A DNA stretch of 64,000 nt, taken from the NCBI GenBank assembly GCA_022410635.1, contig JAJVDF010000358.1, positions 699,620 through 763,619 of the forward strand. Direction: 5' to 3'. This document shows, one piece after another, positions 23,670 to 35,399 of the stretch. Source of the stretch: Tretioscincus oriximinensis (lineage: Eukaryota > Chordata > Lepidosauria > Squamata > Gymnophthalmidae). The translations under genes were made by a program, and so were the position numbers. Every line of letters starts with the position of its first letter. Position 1 is the stretch's first letter. The notes below the pieces were generated by a model. That model was not told the origin of the DNA. It worked only from the letters and a program-made list of their open reading frames with translations, and searched no databases.

Positions 23670-24900
23670 AAGCAAGCCTAGAATTTGAGAAGAATCTGGA
23701 AGAAAGCCATAGGCTACATCCCTACGCACAATTTCTACTGTTGGTAGAAACATCATCTTCAATGTGCCTCACGAAGTGACGCAAGTGATCCCCTCCCAAA
23801 AAAGATCTGTTGTCACTGAATTTCTAGCCACTGCAGTGGGAATTTTGTAAATTCTGAAAGGAANCTTCATGGGGACATTCAGAAATGTGAACTTGGCAAA
23901 TCTTGTGAGACTTTGGAGCGACATGCAAAAGTTCATTGGCTCTTGGCTTGAAGAAAATGCTGGGGATTGTAGTAAGTCAAGTGCCTCAGTGCCTTGTGGG
24001 ACTCAGCATGTGATAAGATTGCTAAGCAATGTGTCAGAACAGTATGGAAGCTTTAAGATAGGTGGGGACAGATAGTGAATGCATTTTAAAAGAAATTGCA
24101 AGGCAAAACATGTCTACCAAATCTAGCATTCTGTCGCACAGTTAGCTACCATCTCTTCTGGAATAAATTCCATAGACCAATGACCTTAATAATAATAAAA
24201 AACTGTTCTGACTTGCTGTGTGAATACTGCACTCTGGTCTTTTCTGAAAGGCTGAAATTTTGTATATAGAGCGATGAGTGTTATAATCAGGCTGTTATTC
24301 CATAACTGGAAGCTAGTTGCTTGTTGAAGATAAAGTCACTATTTACCTCATCAGACATCTTTTGTTCCCAGTTAGAAGATCACAGCCCTTGTTTATCAGA
24401 TGTATTCTGTACAGTGCTGGCTTTCCCTTCTCTTTTGGGGGTAATATATGTGTAAAAATCAAGGAAAATATTTATCAAGCATAGGTGTAATGGACAGCCC
24501 TTCCTTTTCCATCCCTATTTCATTGCACAAATCTTAAGGTTTCAGTTCTTGGATAGTTTTCTCATTGCAATTGTTGAGAGGTTTTTACAGAAACTACTGC
24601 ATGTTATCCTGTGTGTGTATGATCTGAAGAGCCATAGATATCTAGCTTTATCCCATGTTCTCAAGTCCAACAACTCCCTTCCATGATCTCAGGCACTGAG
24701 CAGTGATTGGTTATTCCTGCCCAATTTAGTCATACAAAAAGAGTCGCCTTCAGAGTTGTAAATATCCAACTGAGCAAAGGTTACTAATTAATGAGAGCCA
24801 GTTTGATGTGATGGTTAGCAGTGACCTTATTGGATGAGCAGGGGAACAAGACAGTTCCACATCCTAGTGGAAGACAAACTCTTGCTAGGATTGGTTTATA
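23670..24900. other. Intronic sequence, nothing specific seen
   Basis: If the antisense exon is real, its promoter or upstream exon should lie here or further right, but no TATA box, CpG island or partner exon is visible. Confidence 0.4.
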
Positions 24901-24907
24901 TCACAAA

Positions 24908-25358
24908 CTAGTGGAATTAGCCCGTTATGTTAGAGTAATGCAACGGGCTCCAGCCCCTCTTCCCCTGCTCTTAGTCTGCCCACTCCCTCCTTCCCTTGCC
25001 CCTCCCATTTCTCTTTTACTTGCTGCTTCTTTGATTCATTACTTCTTTCTTTTCATTTCCCTTTCCTTCTTCCTTTCCTTTCCTTCTTTATTTTTCCTTC
25101 TTTATCTTCCTTCTTTCAAGCATTCCTTCCTTTCTTTCTTTTCCTTTCCCTGCCAGTACTGGCACTTCTCACATTTTTCCACCCGGAAAATTGTCCATTT
25201 ATTACAGCCCTCTGTTTGTAACCCAGTACTCTGGTCTCTGGAGGCTGCCAAAGTTCCGAGCCCTGTCATTGGTTTCTGGAGGCTGCAAAAGTTCTAAGCC
25301 CTGTTATTGTTCATATCTCAGAATGTTGAACTCTCCCGCATGCCTTTTATTACTATGA
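24908..25358 (-). mobile_element. Non-autonomous Helitron-like element
   Basis: On the minus strand the element starts TCATAGTAATAAAAGGC, the TC...TAATAAAAGG form typical of Helitron 5' ends. It ends with a hairpin (GCCCGTTGCATTA facing TAACATAACGGGC), 12 bases and CTAG. The flanks are A on the 5' side and T on the 3' side, the expected A|T insertion. There is no terminal inverted repeat or target-site duplication. The interior is pyrimidine-rich on the plus strand, with many CTTT repeats, and carries two copies of GGAGGCTGC(C/A)AAAGTTC. No Rep/helicase coding is present. Related copies are at 44427-45018 and 48180-48280. Confidence 0.75.
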
Positions 25359-25359
25359 T

Positions 25360-26030
25360 AGGCTCATCTTCTCAAGCCATTTATAGCTGTCGAAGAATTG
25401 TCAACAAAGCATAGAGTCCTTACTTAAGAATTGGTATTTCTCTCAAAAGTATTATATTTCAAGTCCATTGTTTACTGGGTTTAGTGAAGTCTGTGTTCAT
25501 AGTCCATAGATATCCCCATGAACTGACTTGCCGTTTAAACTTTTAAAAATTCTTCCAGTGAGTCTGGATTTATAACATCAATTTAAAAGGAATTCTTTCC
25601 CAAAGTGGTACTCTTTTTCCACCAGCCTGCTGTGAAGTTGGTCACAAAAGTGCACATAACAGAACTAAGGGAATAAAATAATTTAGAATTCTGTTTCAAC
25701 TGTGGTGCTAAAATAGAACTCAGTATTATAAAAATGTGACCGTTTCAGTCTCAATTTTAATTTTAAACATGTTCCCTTATTCCTCCTCTTATATTAGAGG
25801 AAAGTCACTGAAAAGATTTTACTTCTTGGCTTGAACTAATCTATTTTATTCATCAAGAAAGTGCTGTTTTGTTTTATCATTCATTACAGCAAACTGGAAT
25901 GATAGGCCACACTTTAAATTAATTATAGCTTCAGGTTTGACCATAATGATAGGCAAGGCATGAAGTCAGCCTGGGAGCAGAAGCTTCTAGTCTCTTCTGA
26001 TGTGTTTTGCCTCTTCAGTAATTACAGAAG
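25360..26030. other. Intronic sequence, nothing specific seen
   Basis: No exon or preserved repeat was recognised. Confidence 0.45.
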
Positions 26031-26032
26031 CT

Positions 26033-26153
26033 TTAGTTTTTAGTTTTAGTTTTAGCTTTAGTTTTAATTTTAGCTTTAGTTTAAGTTTTAACTTTAGCTT
26101 TAGTTTTAGCTTTAGTTTTTAGTTTCTACACACACACACACACACACACACAC
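26033..26153. repeat. (TTTTAG)n-type array followed by (CA)n
   Basis: About 95 bp are built from TTTTAG and TTTAGC hexamers with small variations, directly followed by a CA dinucleotide run at about 26129-26152. It is a degenerate simple repeat; the hexamer is close to but not the same as the vertebrate telomere repeat. Confidence 0.9.
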
Positions 26154-26254
26154 GAGGTAGGTCTGTGTGCATTTGTGTATATAAAATGCAGATGAATTTG
26201 TTTTACAGTCTTCCCTACTTATAGTATATAGAAACCTGCTTTATGGGTTCCCCT

Positions 26255-26345
26255 TTTATTTATATCTCACCCTTCACCATTGGTCCCAGAGTGGGTAACA
26301 ACAGACCAGTCATCATCACCACCACCACCACCACCACCACCACCA
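26255..26345 (-). repeat. Retroposon tail fragment plus (CAC)n microsatellite
   Basis: TATATCTCACCCTTCACCAT then TGGTCCCAGAG is the same tail motif as at 4945-5045. It is followed by a CAC trinucleotide run at about 26316-26346. Confidence 0.7.
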
Positions 26346-26352
26346 CCTCCAT

Positions 26353-26682
26353 CTAAAATAAAATAATAAAAATAAAAATAGAAGAATAAGAATAAGAATA
26401 GGAACTGAGTTTTGATACCCTGCTCTTTCCCAGAGCGGCTTACATGGTTAATTTTTGCCCAAAGACTTACAGCTTATTCTATCTTTCCCATCAGGTTAAT
26501 AATGGTACTCAGTTATCTAATTGATATGCACATTACAAATTTGCATCTCTTTCGAATAGCTGAGTTGCCTAGAGCTTCATGCTAGTAGAAGGCACTCACC
26601 CTCCCCCACATCCGACACAGGGCTTCGAAACCCAATCTCTCAGATGAAAGACCATCTACTTAGCGACTGAGCTATTCGTGCG
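26353..26682 (-). repeat. tRNA-derived SINE (family 2), full length
   Basis: Read on the minus strand the head is GAATAGCTCAGTCGCTAAGT and then GGTTTCGAAGCCCTGTGTCGG, a tRNA-like A and B box pair. The body has GAGTGCCTTCTACTAGC and CAACTCAGCTATTCGAAAG. The tail runs from CCATGTAAGCCGCTCTGGG into A-rich AATAA repeats. The second tRNA-derived SINE family in the window is distinguished by the CCCTGTGTCGG motif after the B box. Confidence 0.85.
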
Positions 26683-26879
26683 TACGTGAATGCGACATTT
26701 AAATAAACCCATATGAGTTAACATCTTTACTAGCATTCAGTTGTATGCCATTATCCTAAATTTAGTGCTGCTTAGTGATAATCCAGAAGGAAGCACTTCC
26801 AGAACAATCTCCAATTGCCCAGACAGCTTGAAAACTACGTGATAGACAAGCAAAATGATTTTTAGTGTTGGGTTTTTTT

Positions 26880-26962
26880 TTTATTATTTATTGATCTGTT
26901 GTTACCTGCCCTGGGACCATTGGTGACGGGTTGGGTGTAAATCATTTTAAATAAATAAATAA
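26880..26962 (+). repeat. Retroposon tail fragment
   Basis: CTGCCCTGGGACCATTGGTG and GGGTTGGGTGTAAATCATTT followed by (AAAT)n is the plus-strand version of the tail at 4945-5045. Confidence 0.6.
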
Positions 26963-26964
26963 GG

Positions 26965-29900
26965 TTCTTCAGTGGGTTGGGGCTCTTATTAAATGGATCC
27001 AGAATCCTATACTGTCTGCCATAGTTTTGGTTGTGTCAAGTAAGGAGGCAAGCAGATTTGTACAAGAGAATAAGTTTATTTTTGCTTTATCTTCCTGAAC
27101 TTGCTGCATTCCATTTTATCTTCCATGCAGATATCATTTAAAATTATGTGGAGATACGTCCACATAGCTTTAAATGATTTAAAATTTTATACACAACCCA
27201 CGCACAAACACACGCAGAGAGGAATATAAAATATGATTTTCCCCTTTCATGAATAATTCTTTTCTTGACTTTTTTTGACATGCAAGTCAGGAAAATGATG
27301 GGTAGCAAAACTACTCTTATCCTTCCTTCGCTAAAACGCCCCAAATGTTTTCAGTCAATAGACATCAATACTCTTTGACCTTCCTGCCTTTTCAGCAGGA
27401 ATTAAATTCTTCCAAAATAAAAATGCGAACTGGTATTTTTTTTTCAACCTCCCAGCTTGAAAGATTTCCCCCCTCCCCATCAAAGCACAGAGTTCTGGCT
27501 TCCCAGATAAAAGTAGCTTCCTCATTCCAGCTAGCACGAGAGCTTCCATGGGCTTGGAAAATGTAAACCTTTTGCCACAGTCAGGGTGTTTTGTAAATTA
27601 ATCTGCTATGTTTTGCGTAGTACATATGAGCTGTTTGACATTTTCCATTTCACCTTTAGGGACTTTGCCATTGTGAAACCTGCAAGGGGGTGCTACTTTT
27701 ATTTTTTTAAAACTCCATGCAATTTTAACACAGGAAATACAGCTTATGGTCTGGATAATATTTTTCTACCTCAGCGCAATTTTGCTTTTTTTCTCAACAA
27801 AGACAAGGATTGCTGTTGCCAAGCAAACGCCAGGCCAAGCATGGGAAGACTAGTACATTGTTTTGTTTCAGAAAAACTTTGGCTGTTTCGATTTTTAGAT
27901 AGAGAGGAAATCATTCTGCAGTCTAATATGCAGTGATATTATTGAAATCACACATAAAGATGAAATGTCGTATCATATTTGCGTTTTCCTGAACGTTAAG
28001 GTCCTGTCCTCAGCTTCTGGGCTGTATCTCTAGAAAGAGCTTGGCCATTCCCATTTGGGACCTACCATTGTCTACACTAGCATGTAATTGGTAGGCTGCT
28101 ATTGTGAGATGATAGCCCAGAACAAGGCTCAGTGGAGACAGGACTTAAGGGAATGTCTAGCAAGGGGGCTAGTAACACTTGATAACTAATAGGAGAAAGG
28201 TAGGTGGCATGAGCTTTTGGAGACCTGTCTACTTCTTTAGATGCATCTGGGAGAGATGCATCTTCAGTATATTCTTTAAAGGGAGAGATGGTACCACAGG
28301 GGAGGTGCCAACAGCAGCTCAGAAAAAAGTGTTCTTTCTGTTCCACAGACAGAGCCTAGGGAATGACAGGGAAAGTGGGATTAACCAGGAGGCTATGTTG
28401 CAACCCAGTAGAGAAAAAGAGCCTAGACAATAGGGGGGGCACTGAGGGGTGTGTGGCTTTGCATTCAGCAGGCTTCCAATTACACTGTCCACTTGTTCTT
28501 TCCTTTCATTGCTGATGGCTGCAAAAACGTGGGAATGAGTTTCTTCAAACCCATGCCCTCCATTTACAGTTTGTATCTATCAAATAGGAGTCTGTTTAGT
28601 CACCACTAGATATAACAATTATGGGGGCCAGAGTCGTAGCACCTGAAAGTCTGACATTTCCTTCAAGACGGCATGCAGATCTAATGCTTGGCCTAAGAAC
28701 CAGAATATAACTGCCACACTATGTCCAGATACGACCTTCCTCTGTAGTCAGTGGGCCCAGATCTGCTCAATCCACATCTACCTCATTAGCCTCCAGTGAT
28801 GCTGCTATGGACATGGAAACTAGCCTCGCCCCCTCATAAATCATTGTTTAGGAAGTGAAGACAAGAAGGAGACATAGTAGCAGCCCCACGGATCCAGTTT
28901 CAGGAAGTTCTGAACAAAGAAGTCCAAGTTACTATTTTCGATTTGATCTCCCAACTTCTGTTTCAGGCTGAGCTCAAACATGACTGAGCTCAGGTTTCTT
29001 GGTAACAAGATGTGGTTGGTGTCAATACAAAGAAATTTCCTTGAAATATAGGCAACCTCCATAATCTCCTCTTTCCAGGTATAGGTTGCAGTTAGATGTC
29101 TGCAACGGAAGATAAGACAGTGGACATATTTAAGAAATTGAAGAAATTCTGCTCTTTACTCTTTCAAGCATACAAATAGATTGGGCAGAGACACCCAATT
29201 GGAACTTCTGATGAGGTACAATGTCAGTGATAAACAGATAAAATAATAACCTTAATTTACAGAAATATAAACAAAAGAAAAAATGAATAAATAAAACAAT
29301 GTCAGTGATAAACATAACTTGCCATGTAAAATGCAACAATCCATTCTACTGTCTTAGGCTTCATAGGATTAGAGGTGATTTTCTACCTTTTATTTTGTTC
29401 AAAGCAGGAAAAACATGCCATTTTCTCTGTGTTGGGTAATTTTAGTGGGAGCATTACATGTGGCCGTGCAGCCATTGCACTGTCAGTGTTTGGACAGTTG
29501 AAGTTGCATGTGGTGGCTTGTTGGAATCAAAATGTACCATGAAATTCAAAAGTTCTGTGTCTTTCTTCCTTAACCGTGAGAAGCAGAGCAGACCAGTCCT
29601 AGTCAGTCATTAACCATGGTTTACCTTGACATGTGAACAAGGCCAGGGTAAACAGTAGAGATGCAGTGTGGACTAATGGCCTGCCTAGGTATACATGCCT
29701 GACTACATAAGGCTGGCAAGAAAATGTTTTTGGAAATAACAAATCGCACGTGCAATGTTAATGGTAGTTTGCGGCGTATATCAATCAAGGCAGGAGAGAT
29801 CAGACTTTGAAAGTGGCTTATTTGATCTGATCTTTCTAATAAAATAAAGATAGTTCCTTTAAGATGAAAAACTAGAAATCGGAGAGAAGTTATATTTAAA

Positions 29901-30890
29901 TGTTGTGTGTGTGTGTTGTATCCAGACTTTTTTTTTTTAGAAGAGAAGACATGCTAAATCCTGTGTTGTAATAAAAACGTCATGGCATTTTATGAAATTT
30001 ATACAGATACTAGTCATTAAGCCCACAAATTCAGGTTGGGTTATCTCCATGAACACTCTGGCCAGGTGGGGCTGGGGGCCCTGGTGGGTCAGAGCAGGTA
30101 GCAGTAGCCTGTGGTTGCACCAAGGTGGGAGGGATTAACTACTGTACAAATGTAAGAAATAACCTTTGTACTAATATTCAAAAATTAATAAAGTGTTTTG
30201 AACTTAAAAAGTAAAAAGAAAGAAGATGGGCAGGTTTACTGGCAATCAGCCAATCCGCGGGTTGGAATGGACAGCAGTAACAATTGGCCAATCACCACAC
30301 TTGAAAGGATGATTGCTGCAGTGCAGTTTATTGTTATAATGTGAAAAATTTGGAGTAAACCCTTATAATTTGAGAAGTGTAATAGGCTAGCATTTAAAAA
30401 TTCTTGACAAGCTTTATGTTGATGAAAATGGCCTTCCCAAGGATTAAAAATATAAGAATTGGATTTTCCTCTTACACTAATAGATTTATTTTCAGAATCA
30501 TATGGTATGAATTTATTTTGTTCTTTAAAACGCCTCGCAATAAAATGGGATAAATAAAGTGGGATAATGGTGCCATCTAGTGGTGAAGCGTGGTGTTTAC
30601 AACATACCAGACAACAGATTTTAAGTTCAACCTCTAATTTAAGAGCATAAGAACATAAGAAGTGTTCTGTTAAATATAAACTAATGACCCATTTATATGA
30701 AGAGCAGTACTAAGTGAAGAAAGAAAACCACAAATGGGTCATAATTACAAACTTTGGTTCTGATAAGAAACCTCACCATGAATTGTCTAAACCTCCTTGG
30801 AATTCTTATACACTGGTGGTCCAAACCACACATAATGGTAGCAAATTTTAAAATTTTAAGTATAGCTAATCTGCCTAAAGTAGTTTTCCT
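26965..30890. other. Intronic sequence with few identifiable elements
   Basis: A diverged copy of the TCTACTTCTTCAGATG repeat lies at about 28180-28265. At about 30183-30230 AATAAAGTGTTTTGAAC is followed by an A-rich stretch, which could be the 3' end of an old retrocopy. A (TG)n run lies near 29903. No exon with convincing splice sites and no RNA gene was recognised. Confidence 0.4.
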
Positions 30891-30894
30891 AGGC

Positions 30895-31162
30895 CAGGGG
30901 TGGGGAACCTTATTTCTGCCAGGGACCATTTGGTTAATTGTAATATCACTAGAGGGATATACCCCCAGGTCACACACCCTGCCCCACCCAGGCCCACAAA
31001 ATGCTTTCCAGCCTCTCACCCTCTTCCTTGTCTTCCTCCCACTCTTCTCTTTTGTATTTCACTTCACATTTTAACAGAGTAAGGAACTATTATTTAGCCA
31101 GGGAAATCTCATGGTTCCATGGGGAACATGCTGGCTCCTGGGCCTTAGGCTTCCCATCTCTG
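30895..31162. mobile_element. Miniature hAT-type DNA transposon
   Basis: The left end CAGGGGTGGGGAACCTTATT faces a right end that reads, inverted, CAGAGATGGGAAGCCTAAGG. Both are CAGnGnTGGG-type hAT terminal repeats. The flanking 8-mers TCCTAGGC and CCCGAGGT match at 5 of 8 positions, a decayed target-site duplication. The 268-bp interior has no transposase. It lies 551 bp upstream of MAST exon B. Confidence 0.65.
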
Positions 31163-31712
31163 CCCGAGGTCCTTTACAGTATACTTGTCCTTTAAACTGT
31201 TTAAACGTCCACTATGTCCTTTCTGAGATGTGCTGATCAAAAAATTAAGCAAAATAGCCTTNGATGTTGCCTTTCTCTGTAGATGTAATGAAATTTCTTT
31301 TGTTTAAAAAAAGTATCAGCTGCCTGAAAAAACGGAGCATACTGAATGTTCTCAATTTTTCTTCTGTTTAAATGTAGATTTATAGCACTGCGTGATAATG
31401 ACAAATGATAAGTGGTCTGCTAAGGCAGTAATATTATCAGATCTAGTGAGGGGATCTGTGTGTACCTGTATGTTTCTAGTTTTCAAGCATTTCAGCTGCC
31501 TATAAGATCTATAATGTGTCTTAAGTGATGAAAATTAGAGGACTATTACTGTATATGTGGGACTTGGATAATGCAGTTGTATGGTAACTATCTGGACAAA
31601 AGCAGTATTTACAAATCCTAACATTATAACAGTAACAGTTGTTTGAAACGGGATTTTTTAAAGCATCTGTCATTATCATTTTAACAGATTTGTTTTTTTG
31701 TTTTTCCCCCAG

Positions 31713-31744
31713 AAAGAACTTAGTCTCCCTAGAAGAGGAAGCTT
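31713..31744 (+). CDS. MAST4: MAST family kinase exon B (K-E-L-S-L-P-R-R-G-S)
   Basis: This 32-base microexon reads K-E-L-S-L-P-R-R-G-S plus two bases (TT) of the next codon. The acceptor is a long T/C tract ending CCCCCAG, and the donor is GTGAGTAT. The peptide is a near-invariant motif of MAST2, MAST3 and MAST4, located just before C-R-(T/S)-x-N-R-K-S-L at the entrance to the DUF1908 region. R-R-G-S is a basophilic kinase consensus. It starts in phase 0, fitting exon A, and ends after two bases. The split codon TT+x will encode Phe or Leu, the residue seen at this place in MAST2 or MAST4. The alternative open frame (K-N-L-V-S-L-E-E-E-A) is not needed to explain it. Confidence 0.88.
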
Positions 31745-31816
31745 GTGAGTATAACTTTTTATTGTTTCTTGTCTTAAAAATCTTTTAACTGATTTAGCAA
31801 AAACAATGCATAAGCC

Positions 31817-32112
31817 CAAGGGGCCTCAAACTATGGCCTGCGGGCCACATGCGGCCCACCAAAGACATTTATCCGGCCCGCAAGATGTTGTTGTCGCCAC
31901 CGTCTGTTCTGATTAGCAGCTGACTAGTCCCAGGCTCACGGTAGCAAACCCCTTGCCTTTTCAGGAGCCCATGTGCGCGATGCACACATCATGATACTAG
32001 GCAGCCCCAAAACTAGGAATTTGTTCATAGTTTTTTAAAAACTATAGTCCGTTCCTCCAACAGTCTGAGGAACAGTGAACTGGCCCCTGTNTGAAAAGTT
32101 TGAGGATCCCTG
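31817..32112. mobile_element. Miniature hAT-type DNA transposon directly downstream of exon B
   Basis: The 296-bp element starts CAAGGGGCCTCAAACTATGG. Its right end, inverted, starts CAGGGATCCTCAAACTTTTC. The flanking 8-mers CATAAGCC (31809-31816) and CATTAGCC (32113-32120) match at 7 of 8 positions, the 8-bp duplication expected of hAT. The interior GCGGGCCACATGCGGCCCAC is typical of reptilian hAT miniature elements. It begins 72 bases after the exon B donor, so it sits in the proximal intron. One N lies near 32091. Confidence 0.85.
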
Positions 32113-32119
32113 CATTAGC

Positions 32120-33760
32120 CTCTTTCATGCAAAGCAAATTGGAAATGCAGATGGGCCACAGATCAGAACCATGGCTTCTGCATTTCTTCACTGTTAGGAA
32201 AAGAACCATATTACCCAAGGAAGAAGAAGTTAGAAAGATTATACAGCACAGACCTCATACAACACAATTTTTTAGTTGCAGTAGCTATATTTTGTTTGTA
32301 TTCTTTGTTTGATCCACCCTGGATCTTCAGGGTGAAGAGTAGTAATAATGTATATAAATGCAAATTACAAGGAAACAAATCCTTCTGTAGGAATATTTCN
32401 ATTCAGTTGAATCTTAGGGAATTCACTAGTCTCACAGGTGTAGCTTTAACTTTGCCACTTCGGAACAGATTTTAGAACCTCCCCAAGTATTTCCCTTGTT
32501 CTGTTTGCTGCTTTTTAAAGTCTCCTCTTCATTTTAGAGATACTGGCATTTCACTTCTAAGGTTGTACAATGAGCTTTCCTTAGCTCTTATGAGATTTCT
32601 GTGCCTGCTTTGTCGTTGTTAAATTAAGATGGCTATTTAGGCTGTTTCTACAATTGGGCTTAGGGATGGGACTGCTGATTGGGGGACTGGACCAGCCATA
32701 TCATTGGTTGCCCCACCATTCCACAGGCAGCCGGAGCTGTTCCTGGCCTATATCTATTACCTGCTTGCTGTGAACTGCTTAAAAACTGTTCATGAGTGGT
32801 CTAGAGGAAGCGTCAACAGTGCTGGGTGGTGTGCAGATGATGGAAGTCCTTGTGATTTACATTGATGTGATTCATCTACACATTACATGTACATCCAAGT
32901 GCAGCAAGGAGTGGGTGGCTGGATGAGTGGACTGAGTTCAGACCAATATAAACTTTATTATACCCTATTCCTGGCCAGGATGTGCCCTCGTTTCTGTGAC
33001 CAGAAGAGAATGGTCTGCAAGCAATTCCTGAAAGTAAATGCTGAATAAACTTAAATATTCTTGGGTATTATTTAGTGTTGGAATCATACAGGTTCTTATG
33101 AATGGTTTTATATCCCTTTTGGTCTCATTAATTGTATTTTGGCTTTGTTCATGGAGGTTAACCCCTGAGCCTCAGAAGATCAATAGAGATAAAAGTCTGT
33201 AAAGTTATATTATAAAAGGCAAGTTTATCAATATTCAAAGAAATCCTCTGGGAACTCAACTATGTTTATATAGTCACAAAAATATAGTCCAACTTGTACA
33301 GAACAAAACTGTAAACCCCACATCTATTATTTTCATCTCAATTTATATACATCAGTGTTTCAGTGAGCTGAACAGTGAACTGAACATGCTGTCTGCATTT
33401 CCTCTGTCAGAATTCTCCCCCAGTTTCTCTTCTTTATTTGAGATTCTTGATTCTTACGAGTTTAATTACAGGAAGATTGTTTCATTTTAGTCATCAATTA
33501 ATAGTTTCAAAGGTAACATGGGTGTATTGTTGTATCCATGGATTCTTCAAAAATATGCGATAATTATGGCAAACTGCCAGCTGCACAGATTTTTTTCCTG
33601 TTATTTTAATATTNTCCTTTCCTACAATATGGTTCCTCTTTTTTAGCAGATGTGTTTAGCATCAGGGCAGTAGAAGGCTGTTTCATTCTTGTAATCATAA
33701 TTGCTCATACTATTTGAGATACAAAGGAAAAGTGCAGAGGATATTTCTTCTTTTCTAACT
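32120..33760. other. Intronic sequence, nothing specific seen
   Basis: No exon, RNA gene or preserved repeat was recognised. Confidence 0.45.
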
Positions 33761-33813
33761 AATCCTGCAGCATGAACTTTCGTAGACAAGTCTACTACTT
33801 CAGAAAGCCAATA

Positions 33814-34001
33814 CAAGTGAAACCCCATTAAAAAGGTCACTGCTATAACAAAATTCACAGTATAACAAACAAATTGGAAGATCCTAGTGGAATCCCCATA
33901 AGAGTAATATTGGTTTCATTGGATTTCATTATAACAAAATTTTATTGTAACAAACAAATTCACCCGACTCCTTGGCGCTTGGTGTAACAAGGTTTCACCT
34001 G
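33814..34001. mobile_element. Pogo/Tigger-type miniature element (188 bp)
   Basis: The left end CAAGTGAAACCCCATTA and the right end GGTTTCACCTG are inverted repeats (CA(A/G)GTGAAACC), flanked on both sides by TA, the target duplicated by Tc1/mariner/pogo elements. The interior holds repeated TATAACAAA and GTAACAAA blocks and no transposase. It has landed just after a copy of the TCTACTTCTTCAGATG-type repeat. Confidence 0.75.
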
Positions 34002-34475
34002 TATGTTACATTACTCACATATGAAGTCAATACTTGTGGCTGTGTAAAGAGTGGATTTTGTAAAGGCATTCAGTTATTCCTTTGTAGCACCATTTATAGG
34101 CTGATTAAATTAAGAATCTCATTGTAACTACAAAAATTAAACAAGTACTAATGGCAATAAAAACAGTATTGATTATCTGTTAAAGTACGCAGTGACTGCT
34201 CAGAGATGTCCTATCAAGATACAGTCAGACTGTTGTTTGATTAAAATCTCCATATTTAAATGTGTATACAGAGATTTTTAACATATAGAAGGTTTTTTAA
34301 AGTTTGCTATGTTGACTGAATGTGAAATTATCTGACCATCTTGTTAGAAATGAAATAATTGCATTGTGTTCATAAACAAACAAACAAACAAACTAGAAGG
34401 TCATTGTTAGCCATGCCTACTCAAGACTAGCAAGGGGTGGTCTTGTGGCAGCTTAGATACTAACAAAAAAGGTAG

Positions 34476-34565
34476 TTAGCCTGAACTATGTGCTTCTTAG
34501 CCTGAACTATGTGCTTCTTAGCCTGAACTATGTGCTTCTTAGCCTGAACTATGTGCTTCTTAGCC
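34476..34565 (+). repeat. Perfect 21-bp tandem repeat, 4.3 copies
   Basis: The unit starts TTAGCCTGAACTATGTG and ends CTTC. It begins at 34476, 34497, 34518 and 34539, with a partial fifth at 34560. All copies are identical, which suggests a young array, so copy number probably varies between individuals. A short (AAAC)n run lies about 100 bp upstream (34372-34392). Confidence 0.95.
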
Positions 34566-35399
34566 ACCAGCGTTTAGTGGAAAGGAGCACATGCTGAAAG
34601 GAGGTATGAGTCTTCTGAGATCCATATGAGAAATTATATAACTGAGGATTGTACAGTAATAGGAAGTTTGAAAAATGCAACAAAATGGAAGCACAAATTC
34701 CTACAAGAATTGTACATAATTTGGATGGGTTTGTACATCCAAGACCTGGTATGCATATGGATTTAGAGTTTTAATTGTTTTAGATTTCCAGAAGTATGCA
34801 GTTAAATGTGAAGGAGGTAGGATAAAATGAAGGAAAAGTGCTTTAAGTGAAATCGAGGTAGTAATTTGTAATGCCTCATGTTTTAAACTGTGATATTCAG
34901 TGCGTTTTTCTTTTCATTCAAGGTGTTGTATTGTTTTATTTGTCCCAACTATTCCACAAGACATTATGTGGGTTGTTCATTGTTTCAGATTGCATTTATG
35001 TTTCATGTGTTAGAACAAAAGCTTTATTATTTTGAGGAGACCATATATTGCATTTTCCTTAAAAAGCTCTTTATAGTGAATAATAAATCTGTATGAATTT
35101 TTAATTTACTCTCACATGGGATTGAATTCTGTTAAGTAATTTTATCCTTTTCCCAGAAGCTAGGAAGANTTATTTCAGTTGAATTTGATCGTCAAGACGT
35201 CCACAATTTCATTGGCAGGCATTTCTGGCCCAGGAGTCGATAATAATCCAGCAGAGGAAGTGTACTTCATGTAGAGAAGACTCATTTCAATCTTTGTTTT
35301 AGGCAACATTGGGATATGGAATTTCTTGGAAGGCAGGTTCTTAAGACCACTTTGCTGGCACTGTACATAAAACTTCCATTTTTATTTTCTTATCTGAGA

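Larger units (their letters stand above)
6968..31712 (+). other. MAST4: Intron between MAST exons A and B (24.7 kb)
   Basis: The intron starts with GTAAGAAG after exon A and ends with a polypyrimidine tract (TTTTTTTGTTTTTCCCCCAG) before exon B. It contains the SINE, CR1, LTR-like, Helitron and palindromic elements listed separately, plus an antisense exon candidate at 23.2-23.7 kb. No further exon of this gene was recognised inside it. Confidence 0.75.

Noticed and set aside
24821..25297. 158-codon plus-strand frame with hydrophobic Ser/Phe/Leu-rich stretches
   Set aside because: It lies mostly inside the Helitron-like element and its CTTT tract.
27345..27936. Plus-strand frames of 73 and 116 codons near 27.3-27.9 kb
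   Set aside because: No acceptor/donor pair frames them, the composition is ordinary, and no motif is recognisable.
34476..34565. Short regularly spaced repeats resembling a CRISPR array
   Set aside because: The 21-bp units are directly adjacent without spacers, and the genome is eukaryotic.
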